The translations under genes were made by a program, and so were the position numbers. From NCBI GenBank assembly GCA_021648745.1, contig JAKISE010000002.1, positions 23,701 to 87,700 of the forward strand: a DNA stretch of 64,000 bases. The letters run 5' to 3'. The DNA is from Cyclobacteriaceae bacterium. GTDB lineage: Bacteria; Bacteroidota; Bacteroidia; Cytophagales; Cyclobacteriaceae. Below, one piece after another: positions 54,196 through 63,710 of the stretch. Within the stretch, counting starts at the first letter, position 1. The number at the start of each line of letters is the position of its first letter. The notes under the pieces were generated by a model, which worked only from the letters and a program-made list of their open reading frames with translations, made no database searches and was not told the DNA's origin.

Positions 54196-54957
54196 TCAAA
54201 TTAATTTATCTATAAACGACATTTGTTCGTTTTTCTCTAGTGCTTTTATAAAAGCACTTCCAATAATCGCGCCATTTGCATATATATTAGCCTCTTTTAC
54301 CATTATTTTAGATGATATTCCAAAACCAATCATTGATGGAGACCTTAAATTCAACCCTTGAATGCGTTTAAAATAGGCTATTTGCTTTTTATTGAATCTA
54401 TCTGAAGAGGCTCCAGTAAGTGAATTATCGGATACAATGTATATAAAGGAGGAACACGCCTTGTCCAATAGTTTTATTCTTTCGTCACTTGTTTGAGGTG
54501 TTATTAGAAATGACATTTTAATTCCAAACGACTTAAAAATCTCTTCATACTCTGATAAATACACTTCCACCGGTAAGTCAGGTATAATGAGCCCATCTAC
54601 GCCAGACCGCTTACATTTGATTAAGAAATTTTCAACTCCAATTTGTAGTAACTGATTAAAATAGCCCATTAGAATTAATGGAATTGAATTAGACATAGTC
54701 CGAATTTCAGCCGCTTGATCAAAAATATTGCTAATGGTTATTCCATTATTTAAGGCCACTGAACTTGCTTCTTGAATCACCTCTCCATCGGCCAAAGGGT
54801 CAGAGTAGGGCATGCCAATTTCAATTACATCAACACCTTGATTTATAAGAGCTTGAGATATTTTAGATAAACTATCAATTTTGGGATACCCTGCCGTGAT
54901 AAATATATTTAAAAGGTCTTTATCCTGCTTAAAAACTTGCTCTATTCTATTTTCCAT
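54196..54957 (-). CDS. trpA: Tryptophan synthase alpha chain
   Basis: 253 residues; cleaves indole-3-glycerol phosphate and passes indole to TrpB in the alpha2-beta2 complex. Catalytic Glu in DVIEIGMPYSDPLADGEVIQ (about 49) and Asp in the same PLADG segment (about 60). DGLIIPDLPVEVY and GFGISSKIMV mark the phosphate-site loops. Its start lies 11 bases inside the 3' end of trpB. Last gene of the operon. Confidence 0.96.
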   Translation of the reverse strand: MENRIEQVFKQDKDLLNIFITAGYPKIDSLSKISQALINQGVDVIEIGMPYSDPLADGEVIQEASSVALNNGITISNIFDQAAEIRTMSNSIPLILMGYFNQLLQIGVENFLIKCKRSGVDGLIIPDLPVEVYLSEYEEIFKSFGIKMSFLITPQTSDERIKLLDKACSSFIYIVSDNSLTGASSDRFNKKQIAYFKRIQGLNLRSPSMIGFGISSKIMVKEANIYANGAIIGSAFIKALEKNEQMSFIDKLI

Positions 54958-56125
54958 TTTTGAAGTAATTCATATACGTATCCATATCTTTATCTCCTCT
55001 CCCCGAAAGGTTTACAACCACCACATCTGTAGGTTTAAACTTAATTTTTTCTAATGCTGCAATAGCATGGGCACTCTCTAAGGCAGGTATAATACCTTCT
55101 TGTTGCGTTAAGAGTTTAGCTGCTTCTAACGCTTCTAAATCTGTTGCATCCAATCCAATACACCTTTTTGAAGTAAGCAGCTCAGCTAACATGGGACCAA
55201 TTCCAGGATAGTCAAGACCCGCAGAGATGGAATAAGGTTCGATTATCTGTCCTTCTGAGTTTTGCATTACCAAAGTTTGATTCCCATGAATAACCCCCAA
55301 ACTGCCTAGTTGAAAAGTAGCTGCTGACTTACCAGTGTTCACCCCTTCACCTGCTGCTTCAACAGCCACTAGTTTTACATCCTCATTATCAATAAAATGA
55401 TAGAATGCACCAGCAGCATTACTTCCGCCACCAACACAAGCAATCACATAATCAGGGTTTTCAATGCTGTTTTCAGTAAGCAATTGTTGCTTAATTTCTT
55501 TGCTAATAACTGCCTGTAAACGAGCCACTAAGTCGGGATAAGGGTGAGGCCCTACTACAGAGCCTATTAGGTAATAGGCTTCAGGGTTAGCAATCCAATA
55601 CCTGATAGCTTCATTGGTCGCATCCTTTAAGGTTTTACTACCAGACAGGGCAGGAATAACTTCGGCTCCAAGCATTTTCATACGTGCTACATTAGGTGCT
55701 TGCCGTTCAATATCTAGCTCACCCATAAACACTTTGCAAGGCAGGCCGAATAAAGCGCAAGCAGTAGCAGTAGCAACTCCATGTTGCCCTGCACCCGTTT
55801 CTGCTATAATACTGGTTTTACCCATCTTTTTGGCTAATAATATTTGCCCCAAGGCATTATTTATCTTGTGGGCTCCGGTATGGTTTAAATCCTCTCTCTT
55901 TAAAAACACATTGGTTTTATATATTCTGGAGAGATTTTCAGCTTTATATAGAGGGGTTGGGCGACCTACATAATTTTTCAATAAACCTGCTAATTCCTTT
56001 TTAAATTCCGAATCAGAAAGTATGGTGATGTAGTTATTTTTTAACTCCTCTACATTTTTATGGAGCATTTCTGGAACAAAAGCTCCGCCAAAATTTCCAT
56101 AAAATCCATCTATTGTTGGTTTCAT
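54947..56125 (-). CDS. trpB: Tryptophan synthase beta chain
   Basis: 392 residues; the PLP enzyme that joins indole and serine to make tryptophan. The PLP Lys is in LNHTGAHKINNALGQ (about 87), with ETGAGQHG (about 109) and the phosphate loop VGGGSNAAG (about 230). Full length with the usual FGGAFVPEML N-terminus. The ATG at 56125 overlaps the trpF stop by 4 bases. Confidence 0.97.
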   Translation of the reverse strand: MKPTIDGFYGNFGGAFVPEMLHKNVEELKNNYITILSDSEFKKELAGLLKNYVGRPTPLYKAENLSRIYKTNVFLKREDLNHTGAHKINNALGQILLAKKMGKTSIIAETGAGQHGVATATACALFGLPCKVFMGELDIERQAPNVARMKMLGAEVIPALSGSKTLKDATNEAIRYWIANPEAYYLIGSVVGPHPYPDLVARLQAVISKEIKQQLLTENSIENPDYVIACVGGGSNAAGAFYHFIDNEDVKLVAVEAAGEGVNTGKSAATFQLGSLGVIHGNQTLVMQNSEGQIIEPYSISAGLDYPGIGPMLAELLTSKRCIGLDATDLEALEAAKLLTQQEGIIPALESAHAIAALEKIKFKPTDVVVVNLSGRGDKDMDTYMNYFKNGK

Positions 56126-56748
56126 AATTTTCTAATGTTGTTAATAAATGTGGAAAGTCTAGCGATATCTTTCACACCTGGTGTTGTTTCAAACCTGCTG
56201 TTTAAGTCAATGCCCGAAAACATTGGGTGGCTGATTACTTTTATATTTGGTAAGTCTTCAGGCCCAATTCCACCACTCAAGAGAAAAGGAATATCCAGCT
56301 TATACTTATCTAATAGTTGCCAGTCAAATTTCTTACCGCTTCCACCGTACATGTTTGAAGCAGTATCAAATAAAAATTTATTACAAGCTGACTTATAGTG
56401 AGTTAAAATACCATAATTAAAGTTTGAATTTATCTGAAACGCCTTAAATACAGGTCTAATTTCACTCATTTCTTGGCAAAAATCAGAGGATTCATCGCCA
56501 TGGAGCTGAATAATGTCAAGCTCAAATTTATTTACAACTTGCATAATATAGCTAGCACTTGCATTAACAAACACCCCTACTCTTTTGGCTTTACAGCTAC
56601 CATTTTTACCTACAGCATTTGTGTTTTGCACGAAGCGTTTAGATTTATCATAAAAAATAAACCCTATGTAATCTGGTTTCAAATCACAGACACCTCTAAG
56701 GTTTTTAGGGTTGTTGTTTCCACACACTTTAATCTCCAACTTCATCAT
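56122..56748 (-). CDS. trpF: Phosphoribosylanthranilate isomerase
   Basis: 208 residues; converts phosphoribosylanthranilate to CdRP. Catalytic Cys in KVCGNN (about 9) and Asp in the FDTAS region (about 125); FLLSGGIGPEDL (about 165) is the phosphate-binding loop, and DLNSRFETTPGVKD follows. Starts ATG ATG at 56748; it overlaps the trpC stop by 4 bases. Confidence 0.95.
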   Translation of the reverse strand: MMKLEIKVCGNNNPKNLRGVCDLKPDYIGFIFYDKSKRFVQNTNAVGKNGSCKAKRVGVFVNASASYIMQVVNKFELDIIQLHGDESSDFCQEMSEIRPVFKAFQINSNFNYGILTHYKSACNKFLFDTASNMYGGSGKKFDWQLLDKYKLDIPFLLSGGIGPEDLPNIKVISHPMFSGIDLNSRFETTPGVKDIARLSTFINNIRKL

Positions 56749-57545
56749 TGTTTTATTAATTGATAAAGTGCATTATTAAAATCTGCAAATGCATTAACAG
56801 GTTGTTCTTGTTTCATAAAATACTCACCCATTAAAAAGCCTCTAAATCCTTCTGAAAGCAATTGCTCCACTTCTGTAATACTTGACAAACCGCTCTCTGA
56901 AACTAGCGGAGTATTAGTTGCTCCTAATTGGTTCTTTACTTTTATCGATTGGTTGATATCAACCTCAAAGGTTTTTAGGTTTCGGTTATTTACTCCAATA
57001 ACATCCTCTTCTCCACATAATTTGCCAATTTCATCGCTAGAATGAAGCTCTATTAGCACTTCTAATCTCAGTTTATGTGCAAGTCTAGTAAACTGCTTTA
57101 TTTCTTGCTTAGAAAGCACTGCTGCTATTAAAAGTATCAGGTTAGCTCCCATCGCTTTTGATTCATAGATTTGATACTCATCAATAATAAACTCTTTACG
57201 TAATAAAGGCTTCTGCGTAGATTGCCTTGCAATAGTAAAATCTTGGGGCTCGGCTTTAAAATAAGTAGTATCAGTTAGCACCGAAATAGCCACAGCTCCA
57301 CCAACATCATAGCCTTTTACAATTTCTGCTGGCTTAGCCATTGAGCGAATAACTCCCTTAGAAGGAGATGCCCTTTTAAACTCAGCAATAATACCTGGTT
57401 GTTCTTGTAAGGCTTTTTCCATAGAAAATGAGGGATACTCGCTAAGTGAAATTTTGTCTTCCAAACTAGCAATAGAGGTCACTATTTTTGCTTCCCTTAC
57501 CTCAATTAATTTAGAGGCAATAATTTGTTGTAGAATATCAGCCAT
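56745..57545 (-). CDS. trpC: Indole-3-glycerol-phosphate synthase
   Basis: 266 residues; closes the indole ring. Signatures IIAEFKRASPSKG (about 51) with the catalytic Lys, PLLRKEFIIDEYQI (about 112), IGVNNRNLKTFEVD (about 180) and SESGL. Stand-alone enzyme, not fused to TrpF. Its start lies 8 bases inside trpD. Confidence 0.96.
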   Translation of the reverse strand: MADILQQIIASKLIEVREAKIVTSIASLEDKISLSEYPSFSMEKALQEQPGIIAEFKRASPSKGVIRSMAKPAEIVKGYDVGGAVAISVLTDTTYFKAEPQDFTIARQSTQKPLLRKEFIIDEYQIYESKAMGANLILLIAAVLSKQEIKQFTRLAHKLRLEVLIELHSSDEIGKLCGEEDVIGVNNRNLKTFEVDINQSIKVKNQLGATNTPLVSESGLSSITEVEQLLSEGFRGFLMGEYFMKQEQPVNAFADFNNALYQLIKQ

Positions 57546-58530
57546 TGATTAATTTATTAAAGTTAGTTTTAGCTACCCCTCCTAAAAGGCTCTCTTTAGC
57601 GTATGAGTAACACTCTTCTAATTCCTTTTTAGGATCGATTGTTTGGATTGCTAAGGCCGAATTGGCAAGAACAACGGCATTTTGAGAGTCAGTGCCTTTG
57701 CCTTCTAACACAGTTTTAAAAATTGTTGCGGCCTCTTCTAGGGTATTCCCTCCATATAAATCAACGGGGTTTAGCCGGTGAGTACCTAACAAATCTTTTG
57801 GAGATTTTATCCCATCAAAATTATTAGAGATTATGCGTGTGTCACCTGTTAAAGTGATTTCGTCATACCCATCAAGGCTATGTACAATGGTGAATTGCTT
57901 ATTATTTTGTTGAAATAAGTATTGATATTGCCGAGCTACTTGTAAATTATACACCCCAACCATTTGATATTTGGGCTGTGCAGGGTTTACCAAAGGCCCT
58001 AACATGTTAAAAAAAGTTTTAATGCCTAGTTGTTTACGAATACCACCCACTTCTTTTAAGGCTGGGTGGAATAATGGGGCATGAATAAAGGTTAAATGAC
58101 AAGACTCTAATTGTTGTTCTAAGGTATTGCTATCATTACTAAAGGCATACCCCAACTGCTCTAGTACGTTAGAAGATCCGCTGATGCTAGTAACACCGTA
58201 GTTTCCATGTTTGGCTACATTATAACCTGCACCAGCTACAACTACGGCTGTGAGCGTTGATATATTAAAGGTATTTTTACCATCTCCTCCTGTCCCACAT
58301 AAATCAATTGCGTTAGTTACGTCCATTTTCAAAGGAATTGCTAACTCTAATAATGCCCTTCTAAAACCACTTAGCTCTTGGGTTGTTACTGGTTTGTACC
58401 AATAATGGGTTATAAACGCGATTATTTGGGTAGCATTAAAGCTGCCTTCGCCAATGTTTTTCATTACTTGGTAGGCTTGTGCTTCATCTAGGCTATTGCC
58501 AGCCAATAAATAGTCAAGGGTATCCTTCAT
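57538..58530 (-). CDS. trpD: Anthranilate phosphoribosyltransferase
   Basis: 330 residues; transfers phosphoribose from PRPP to anthranilate. The PRPP site is IDLCGTGGDGKNTFNIST (about 78), with KHGNYGVTSISGSSNVLEQLG (about 108) and FFNMLGPLVNPAQP (about 160). The ATG at 58530 shares a base with the trpG stop. Confidence 0.96.
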   Translation of the reverse strand: MKDTLDYLLAGNSLDEAQAYQVMKNIGEGSFNATQIIAFITHYWYKPVTTQELSGFRRALLELAIPLKMDVTNAIDLCGTGGDGKNTFNISTLTAVVVAGAGYNVAKHGNYGVTSISGSSNVLEQLGYAFSNDSNTLEQQLESCHLTFIHAPLFHPALKEVGGIRKQLGIKTFFNMLGPLVNPAQPKYQMVGVYNLQVARQYQYLFQQNNKQFTIVHSLDGYDEITLTGDTRIISNNFDGIKSPKDLLGTHRLNPVDLYGGNTLEEAATIFKTVLEGKGTDSQNAVVLANSALAIQTIDPKKELEECYSYAKESLLGGVAKTNFNKLING

Positions 58531-59105
58531 TAAACGATGTTTAAAAAATTAGAAATCAATTGTTTACCAGATTGGGTTAAAATAGATTCTGGATGGAACT
58601 GAACGCCAAGAATAGGTAGTGATTGGTGGCGTAATGCCATTATTTCCTTCTCAGGGCCTTCGCAAAGCACTTGAAGTTCAGCAGGAAAACCCTCTCTATT
58701 AACAATCCAAGAATGGTATCTACCCGCTTCAAAACCTGTAGGGATATTATTGAAAAGCTCGTCTTCTTTAATAATGTCCATTTTATCGCTTACGCCATGA
58801 TATACCTTATCTAAATTCACTAATGAACCTCCAAAATGCTCTGCAATGGCTTGCTGACCCAAACACACCCCTAGAGTAGGTATCGAATTTTCGGCTAATA
58901 TGGCAATGGTTTCTTTTAACATGCCTGCCTCCTTAGGTAAACCGGGGCCGGGTGAAAGAATTACACTGGAATAGGTGGTTAGATCAACATCCTTTAATGC
59001 ATCATTTCTAACCACAGTAGGTCTTGCACCTGTAACCTGTTCTACCAACTGCACTAGGTTATAGGTAAACGAATCGTAATTATCTATTATTAATACTTTC
59101 TTCAT
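58530..59105 (-). CDS. trpG: Anthranilate synthase component II (glutamine amidotransferase)
   Basis: 191 residues; a class I amidotransferase that supplies ammonia to TrpE. Nucleophile Cys in LGVCLGQQAIAEHFGG (about 80), and the His-Glu pair in GVQFHPESIL (about 170). NYDSFTYNLVQL at the N-terminus is typical. Overlaps trpE by 4 bases. Confidence 0.96.
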   Translation of the reverse strand: MKKVLIIDNYDSFTYNLVQLVEQVTGARPTVVRNDALKDVDLTTYSSVILSPGPGLPKEAGMLKETIAILAENSIPTLGVCLGQQAIAEHFGGSLVNLDKVYHGVSDKMDIIKEDELFNNIPTGFEAGRYHSWIVNREGFPAELQVLCEGPEKEIMALRHQSLPILGVQFHPESILTQSGKQLISNFLNIV

Positions 59106-60442
59106 AATTGTTCTGCTGCTTTAATTGCTTCATTTATCGCCCCTAGCTTACTTTCAACCTCTTGCAATTCGCTTTCTTCTACCGAATCTATAACAATTCC
59201 TGCTCCTGCCTGGTAATGTAATTTATTGTTCTTACTCATCAGGCTTCTTATCATAATAGCCATGTTTAAATCTCCTTTAAAATTGATATATCCAATGGCT
59301 CCGCCATAAAACCCCCGCGTTTGCTTTTCGTATGTACTAATTAACTCAACAGCCTTAAACTTTGGAGCTCCAGACAAGGTGCCTGCAGGAAAAGAATCTG
59401 CTAATGCCTGTATCGGGCTGATCTCATTTCTTAAATTGCCCTTTACAATTGATACTAAATGAATAACATGGCTAAAGTGTTGAAGGTGTTTTTCCTTACT
59501 AACCAACACTTGTTGGCACGATTTCGATAAGTCGTTTCTGGCCAAATCAACTAACATGGCATGCTCCGCATTCTCTTTTGGGTCATTTTTCAAACGTTCT
59601 GCTGCTTCATTGTCTTCAAAGTCCTCACCTGTACGCCTAACTGTACCCGCTATTGGATGAATTTCTGCTTTGCTATCTTTCACAATTATTTGAGCTTCTG
59701 GAGATGAGCCCATTAATTTAAAGCTACCAAAATCGAAATAAAACAGGTATGGTGATGGGTTAATTGAACGTAATGTCCGATATACATTAAATTCATCGCC
59801 CTGAAAACTCCGTGTATATGGTCTTGAAAGCACTAATTGAAAAACGTCTCCTCGCTGGCAATGCTGCTTTGCTTTTGTAACCAGTTGTCTATACTCTTCG
59901 TTTGACATTGGGCTTATCCTTTCGCTTGCCTTAAAAGTAAATTGTGCTCCGTTTAATTGATGAATTAGCTTTCTCAGTTGATCAATTTCACTTTTACCAC
60001 CTTTCTCCAACAAGTTTTCTATAATGTGCAGCTTACTATTAAAATGATCGAAGGCAATAATGTATTTGTAATAGTTAAATTGAATTTCTGGAATATCTGA
60101 CTGCTTAACGGTTGTGTAAGAATCGAAATACCGAACTGATTCGAAGGATAAATAACCGAATGCACCATTAAATGTAGATGCTAACGAACTTTCTGAGACT
60201 AGTTCATACTTATTATTAAAATCTTCAAGTTCCTTAACAGCATTTAGTGTATTGCCTGAAGCTTGGTAGGTATCGAATGGCTCAAACGCAATAAAAGAAT
60301 AGCTATTCTCTTTGCCTTGATAATCGGAACTTTCTAGCAATGCTGAAATTGGGTATTGTTCCCTAATTTTCAGGTACACGCTTACAGGAGTAACTAAATC
60401 TCCAATTTGTGTATAAACTTTTGAGTATATTTTTTTCTTCAT
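59102..60442 (-). CDS. trpE: Anthranilate synthase component I
   Basis: About 446 residues from the ATG at 60442; an in-frame ATG at 60457 directly follows the terminator T-tract and is less likely. It converts chorismate to anthranilate. Signatures: feedback-site segment ALLESSDYQGKENSYSF (about 35), NPSPYLFYFDFGSFKLMGSSPE, HPIAGTVRRTG, ENAEHAMLVDLARNDL, and SFPAGTLSGAPKFKA. First structural gene of the operon, with its transcription controlled by the attenuator immediately upstream. Confidence 0.96.
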   Translation of the reverse strand: MKKKIYSKVYTQIGDLVTPVSVYLKIREQYPISALLESSDYQGKENSYSFIAFEPFDTYQASGNTLNAVKELEDFNNKYELVSESSLASTFNGAFGYLSFESVRYFDSYTTVKQSDIPEIQFNYYKYIIAFDHFNSKLHIIENLLEKGGKSEIDQLRKLIHQLNGAQFTFKASERISPMSNEEYRQLVTKAKQHCQRGDVFQLVLSRPYTRSFQGDEFNVYRTLRSINPSPYLFYFDFGSFKLMGSSPEAQIIVKDSKAEIHPIAGTVRRTGEDFEDNEAAERLKNDPKENAEHAMLVDLARNDLSKSCQQVLVSKEKHLQHFSHVIHLVSIVKGNLRNEISPIQALADSFPAGTLSGAPKFKAVELISTYEKQTRGFYGGAIGYINFKGDLNMAIMIRSLMSKNNKLHYQAGAGIVIDSVEESELQEVESKLGAINEAIKAAEQL

Positions 60443-60457
60443 ACAATTAATGGTCAT

Positions 60458-60487
60458 AAAAAAAGCCTGCTGAGTAAATCAGCAGGC
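60458..60487 (-). terminator. Intrinsic terminator (attenuator) of the trp operon
   Basis: On the minus strand GCCTGCTGA (60487-60479), loop TTTAC, TCAGCAGGC (60473-60465) and seven T (60464-60458) form a textbook terminator. It ends 15 bp before the trpE start at 60442. The leader peptide gene and an alternative pairing lie just upstream. Confidence 0.93.
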
Positions 60488-60515
60488 CTATATATTATTT
60501 AACAAACGGGCTTTA

Positions 60516-60542
60516 CTTTCACTCACTTCGTGTAATTGAAAG
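60516..60542 (-). promoter_or_regulatory. Competing leader-RNA pairings (anti-antiterminator and antiterminator)
   Basis: CTTTCA (60542-60537), just after the Trp codons, can pair with TGAAAG (60521-60516). The overlapping TGAGTGAA (60525-60518), which spans the leader stop codon, can instead pair with TTTACTCA (60478-60471) in the loop and 3' arm of the terminator (8 bp, one G-U). A ribosome stalled on the Trp codons would mask the first arm and so free the antiterminator. Confidence 0.7.
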
Positions 60543-60575
60543 CCTCCACCAATTTTTGTTTAACATCATTTTCAT
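60519..60575 (-). CDS. trpL: trp operon leader peptide
   Basis: An 18-codon reading frame on the minus strand, MKMMLNKNWWRLSITRSE, with two adjacent Trp codons at positions 9-10, ending in TGA at 60521-60519. It lies 31 bp before a strong terminator and 76 bp before trpE. Tandem Trp codons are rare by chance, and position, size and downstream structures are those of a ribosome-mediated attenuator. Alternative starts at the third or fourth codon (ATG ATG) are possible; the promoter -7 box is so close that the transcript may be nearly leaderless. Confidence 0.88.
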   Translation of the reverse strand: MKMMLNKNWWRLSITRSE

Positions 60576-60579
60576 ATCG

Positions 60580-60611
60580 CAAATGTACATGTATTATTTA
60601 GAAAGAAACAA
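60580..60611 (-). promoter_or_regulatory. Promoter of the trp operon
   Basis: Minus strand TTG (60611-60609), 21 bp, then TACATTTG (60587-60580), a good fit to the Bacteroidota TTG-N17-23-TANNTTTG promoter. The expected start site falls at about 60575, at the first ATG of the leader peptide. Confidence 0.65.
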
Positions 60612-60664
60612 GATTGAAATGGTGTAAATTTTAATAACTAGGATAATGTATGTTAGGAAACGTG

Positions 60665-63600
60665 CTAAACAGGTATTTCAACCATTACTGTGGCCCCTTT
60701 TTCATACACCGAATCCAACACAATTTTCCCCTTTAGTTTGTCTAAACTTTCCTTAACTATATACAAGCCCAACCCAGACCCTGAACTGTTTTCATTTGCC
60801 CTGTAAAACATATCATAAACCTTTGCTTGAAATTCCTTTTTTATGCCTTGCCCATTATCTTCGATATCCATATAAAATGCATTTCCTTCAATTCTGGCAC
60901 GTACTTTAACAAAGGGTGTTTTTTTATTAAAATCAGCATACCTAAAAGCATTTGTTAATAAATTATTAGCAATAAAGGTGAAACGGGTTTTGTCAGTGTT
61001 TAATACTAGGTCTTCTTCTATCTGTACTGATACGATAATTTCCTTTTCGCGATTTAAGTATGCTAAGCCCTCTAACATTCCATCAATTAGCTCCTTAACC
61101 ATTACAGGTTCTTTTCTAATCTCCATGCGCGCGTTCTTAGAATAATCAATAATGTCTTTAATAAAGTTGTCTAGCTTTTCAACACTTTTATCAATGCGTT
61201 GGTAAAACTCCATGGCATTTTTTCCTTTTTCAAGCTTAGCAATATTAAGTAAGCCTTGAATGGAGGAAAGAGGAGCTTTTAAATCGTGAGACACGCTGTA
61301 TGCAAAACTATCTAGCTCACTATTAAGCTTAATAAGTTCATCATTTCTGCTATTTACTTCTTTTGTTTGGTAAACATAAATAAGTACGGTAGCAATAATA
61401 AAAATAAGAATTAGCAACACAATAAACCATTGAGTTTCATAGAAAAATGGTTTAATTTCCAATTCAATAACAGCAACGTTAGCACTCCATACGCCATTAT
61501 TATTAGTAGCCATTACTTTGAATTTATAGTTACCATAAGGGATGTTAGTATATTTTGCATGTCGGTCATTGCCAATCTCAACCCATTCCTTATCAAACCC
61601 CTCGAGCTTATATTTAAATATTACTTTCTCAGGAGAATACATACTTAAAGAGGTGTAGTTAATTGTATAATTTCTATGACCGGGCTCAATAACGATTTTA
61701 CTGATTTTTGTACTATCTCTATTTTTATCCCATTCAATTTTCTCATCATCAACTATAATATCCTCGATAAATACTGACGGAACTTTAAGGTTAAGTATGA
61801 GTTTCTGAGGGTCGAATATAGCAATACCTTGGATGGTTGGAATCCATAAATTACCATTACTGGCTTGCAGAAACCTTGTAGCTCCTATACATTCTCTAGA
61901 AACCATGCCATCTGAATTATTAAGTAATGACGTAGATATAGACTGTGTTTCCCCATTTGCAAATGCTATGGCGTTTTTTTTAGATATTCTTACTAAACCA
62001 AGTATAGAACTTGCCCATAAGTTACCAGTATCATCTTCAGCTATATCAAAAATAGTTTCTACAGGCAACCCATTTCTACTGTTTATTAGGGTAAACTTCT
62101 TGTTTTGATAACAGTATAAACCAATGTTAGTTGCCAGCCAGAATCGGTTATTATTTTCTATGTAAACATTAAAAATGGATAAACCAGTAAGTATTGAATC
62201 GGGTTTTAAAATTTCAATCTTGTTGTTTGCATGAATTATGTTCAACCCACCATTGGCAGTTCCTATTACAATTCGTCCATCAGGTGTTTCATCAACGCTA
62301 AATGCAAAATCGGAACCTAGACCATCTTTTGCAATAATGGATTCAACGGTGTTGTCTGGTAAAATTTTATTAATCCCTCCATTCCTAGAAGCCACCCATA
62401 TAATTCCTTTGGAGTCTTTTAATATTCTTCTGGTTTTAAGCGAGACCAACCCTTGTTCTATACCAAAATATTGCTCTTTACTCCCTTGCTTTTTTATTAC
62501 TCCACCATACGTTGCAATCCAAAGGGTACCATCATTATCGGCATAAATATCTTTTACAGAAATGCTTTGTAAGTTTTTCTTCATTGGTAATTTTTTAACA
62601 CTACCATTTTCAATTACATCTATATCACCGTTATCACTTCCTGAATAAAACCTGCCGTCAGGCCCCTCTTCTATCACATTCATCCCTCTGTAACTCAGCC
62701 CATCAACCTCGGTAATATTTTTAAAACTACTTAGTTTAAGTTGACCAAGCCCTCCTCGTTTTGTAGTTATCCAGACATTATTCTCATCATCAAAATCTAT
62801 AGATGAAACCTGCCTGGAAGGCAGACCTTCTTGTTCTGATAAGTATTCAAACTCTCCGGTTTTACTAAGCCTACCTAGGCCAATATTTGCCGCAAACCAT
62901 AAATTGTTATCAGAATCAACTGTAACCTGATTAATATAAATCTGGTTTAGCCTTTCATCTATGGTCCATTTATTATCTTTAAAAATTGACAACCCTTTTC
63001 CCGTTCCAACATAAAGTTTGTTCCGATGAAACAAAACAGAATTGACAATATTAGACAGCAGGCCTTCCTTTTCTGTAAACACCTCTATAGAATCCTTTGT
63101 TACTCTTGCCAGGCCATTAGCTTCACTTGCTATCCAAACATTGCCTAAATTATCTTCTGTAAAGCTCATTATGCTTTTATCATTAAAAGAAGGGATAGAA
63201 AATCGTGTTATGCTATCATCTTCAATATAATAAACTCCAGCATTTCTAGTACCTATCCAAAACCTACCGCATATATCAAGAAATATAGTTTGAATTGACT
63301 TTGGTAATTTACCCTCATCGGGGAAAAGAGCGAATTTTCCATTTTTATAAACAACCAGCCCACTAGCTTGGGTTCCAATATACATATCGCCATTGTCTAG
63401 AGTAAGTACTGAATAAAATGCACTTGTAGCCAAACCTGGTATGTTGCTAGTATCAAAAGTTTTAAATTTGTTCCCATCAAAACGGAGCAATCCATTAAAG
63501 GTGGAAATCCATAAAAATCCATCTTTATCTTTTGCCACATGGCGCAGATTATTAGAGGGCAATCCTTCCTCGGCTGACCAAACTTCGATTACATAATCGG

Positions 63601-63691
63601 CTAAAGGCTGGTCATTTTGGGCATTGGCAGAATATAATATTCCGAGAGTATAGAGAACAGCTAGAGTAAAGAGTTTTTTTTGACCTGTCAT
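60665..63691 (-). CDS. Reg_prop/Y_Y_Y sensor histidine kinase
   Basis: A 1008-residue inner-membrane sensor. Signal peptide 1-24 (YSANAQ). About 13-14 Reg_prop blades (patterns like GLPSNNLRHVAKDKDGFLWISTFNGLLRFDG) form two periplasmic propellers (about 35-640). A Y_Y_Y domain follows (about 690-750, YKLEGFDKEWVEIGNDRHAKYTNIPYGNYKF), then one membrane helix (about 755-780). The DHp is YSVSHDLKAPLSSIQG (His about 810). The HATPase has NLLTNAFRYAD, DIEDNGQGI and GSGLGLYIVKESL. Unlike the hybrid regulators of Bacteroidetes polysaccharide loci, it has no receiver or AraC domain, and no response regulator is adjacent. A repeat element starts 19 bp upstream of its ATG. Confidence 0.92.
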   Translation of the reverse strand: MTGQKKLFTLAVLYTLGILYSANAQNDQPLADYVIEVWSAEEGLPSNNLRHVAKDKDGFLWISTFNGLLRFDGNKFKTFDTSNIPGLATSAFYSVLTLDNGDMYIGTQASGLVVYKNGKFALFPDEGKLPKSIQTIFLDICGRFWIGTRNAGVYYIEDDSITRFSIPSFNDKSIMSFTEDNLGNVWIASEANGLARVTKDSIEVFTEKEGLLSNIVNSVLFHRNKLYVGTGKGLSIFKDNKWTIDERLNQIYINQVTVDSDNNLWFAANIGLGRLSKTGEFEYLSEQEGLPSRQVSSIDFDDENNVWITTKRGGLGQLKLSSFKNITEVDGLSYRGMNVIEEGPDGRFYSGSDNGDIDVIENGSVKKLPMKKNLQSISVKDIYADNDGTLWIATYGGVIKKQGSKEQYFGIEQGLVSLKTRRILKDSKGIIWVASRNGGINKILPDNTVESIIAKDGLGSDFAFSVDETPDGRIVIGTANGGLNIIHANNKIEILKPDSILTGLSIFNVYIENNNRFWLATNIGLYCYQNKKFTLINSRNGLPVETIFDIAEDDTGNLWASSILGLVRISKKNAIAFANGETQSISTSLLNNSDGMVSRECIGATRFLQASNGNLWIPTIQGIAIFDPQKLILNLKVPSVFIEDIIVDDEKIEWDKNRDSTKISKIVIEPGHRNYTINYTSLSMYSPEKVIFKYKLEGFDKEWVEIGNDRHAKYTNIPYGNYKFKVMATNNNGVWSANVAVIELEIKPFFYETQWFIVLLILIFIIATVLIYVYQTKEVNSRNDELIKLNSELDSFAYSVSHDLKAPLSSIQGLLNIAKLEKGKNAMEFYQRIDKSVEKLDNFIKDIIDYSKNARMEIRKEPVMVKELIDGMLEGLAYLNREKEIIVSVQIEEDLVLNTDKTRFTFIANNLLTNAFRYADFNKKTPFVKVRARIEGNAFYMDIEDNGQGIKKEFQAKVYDMFYRANENSSGSGLGLYIVKESLDKLKGKIVLDSVYEKGATVMVEIPV

Positions 63692-63710
63692 AATTGCTTC
63701 TTTCCTAAAA

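Noticed and set aside
55614..55973. 119-residue plus-strand frame inside trpB
   Set aside because: Antisense shadow of a strongly conserved gene.
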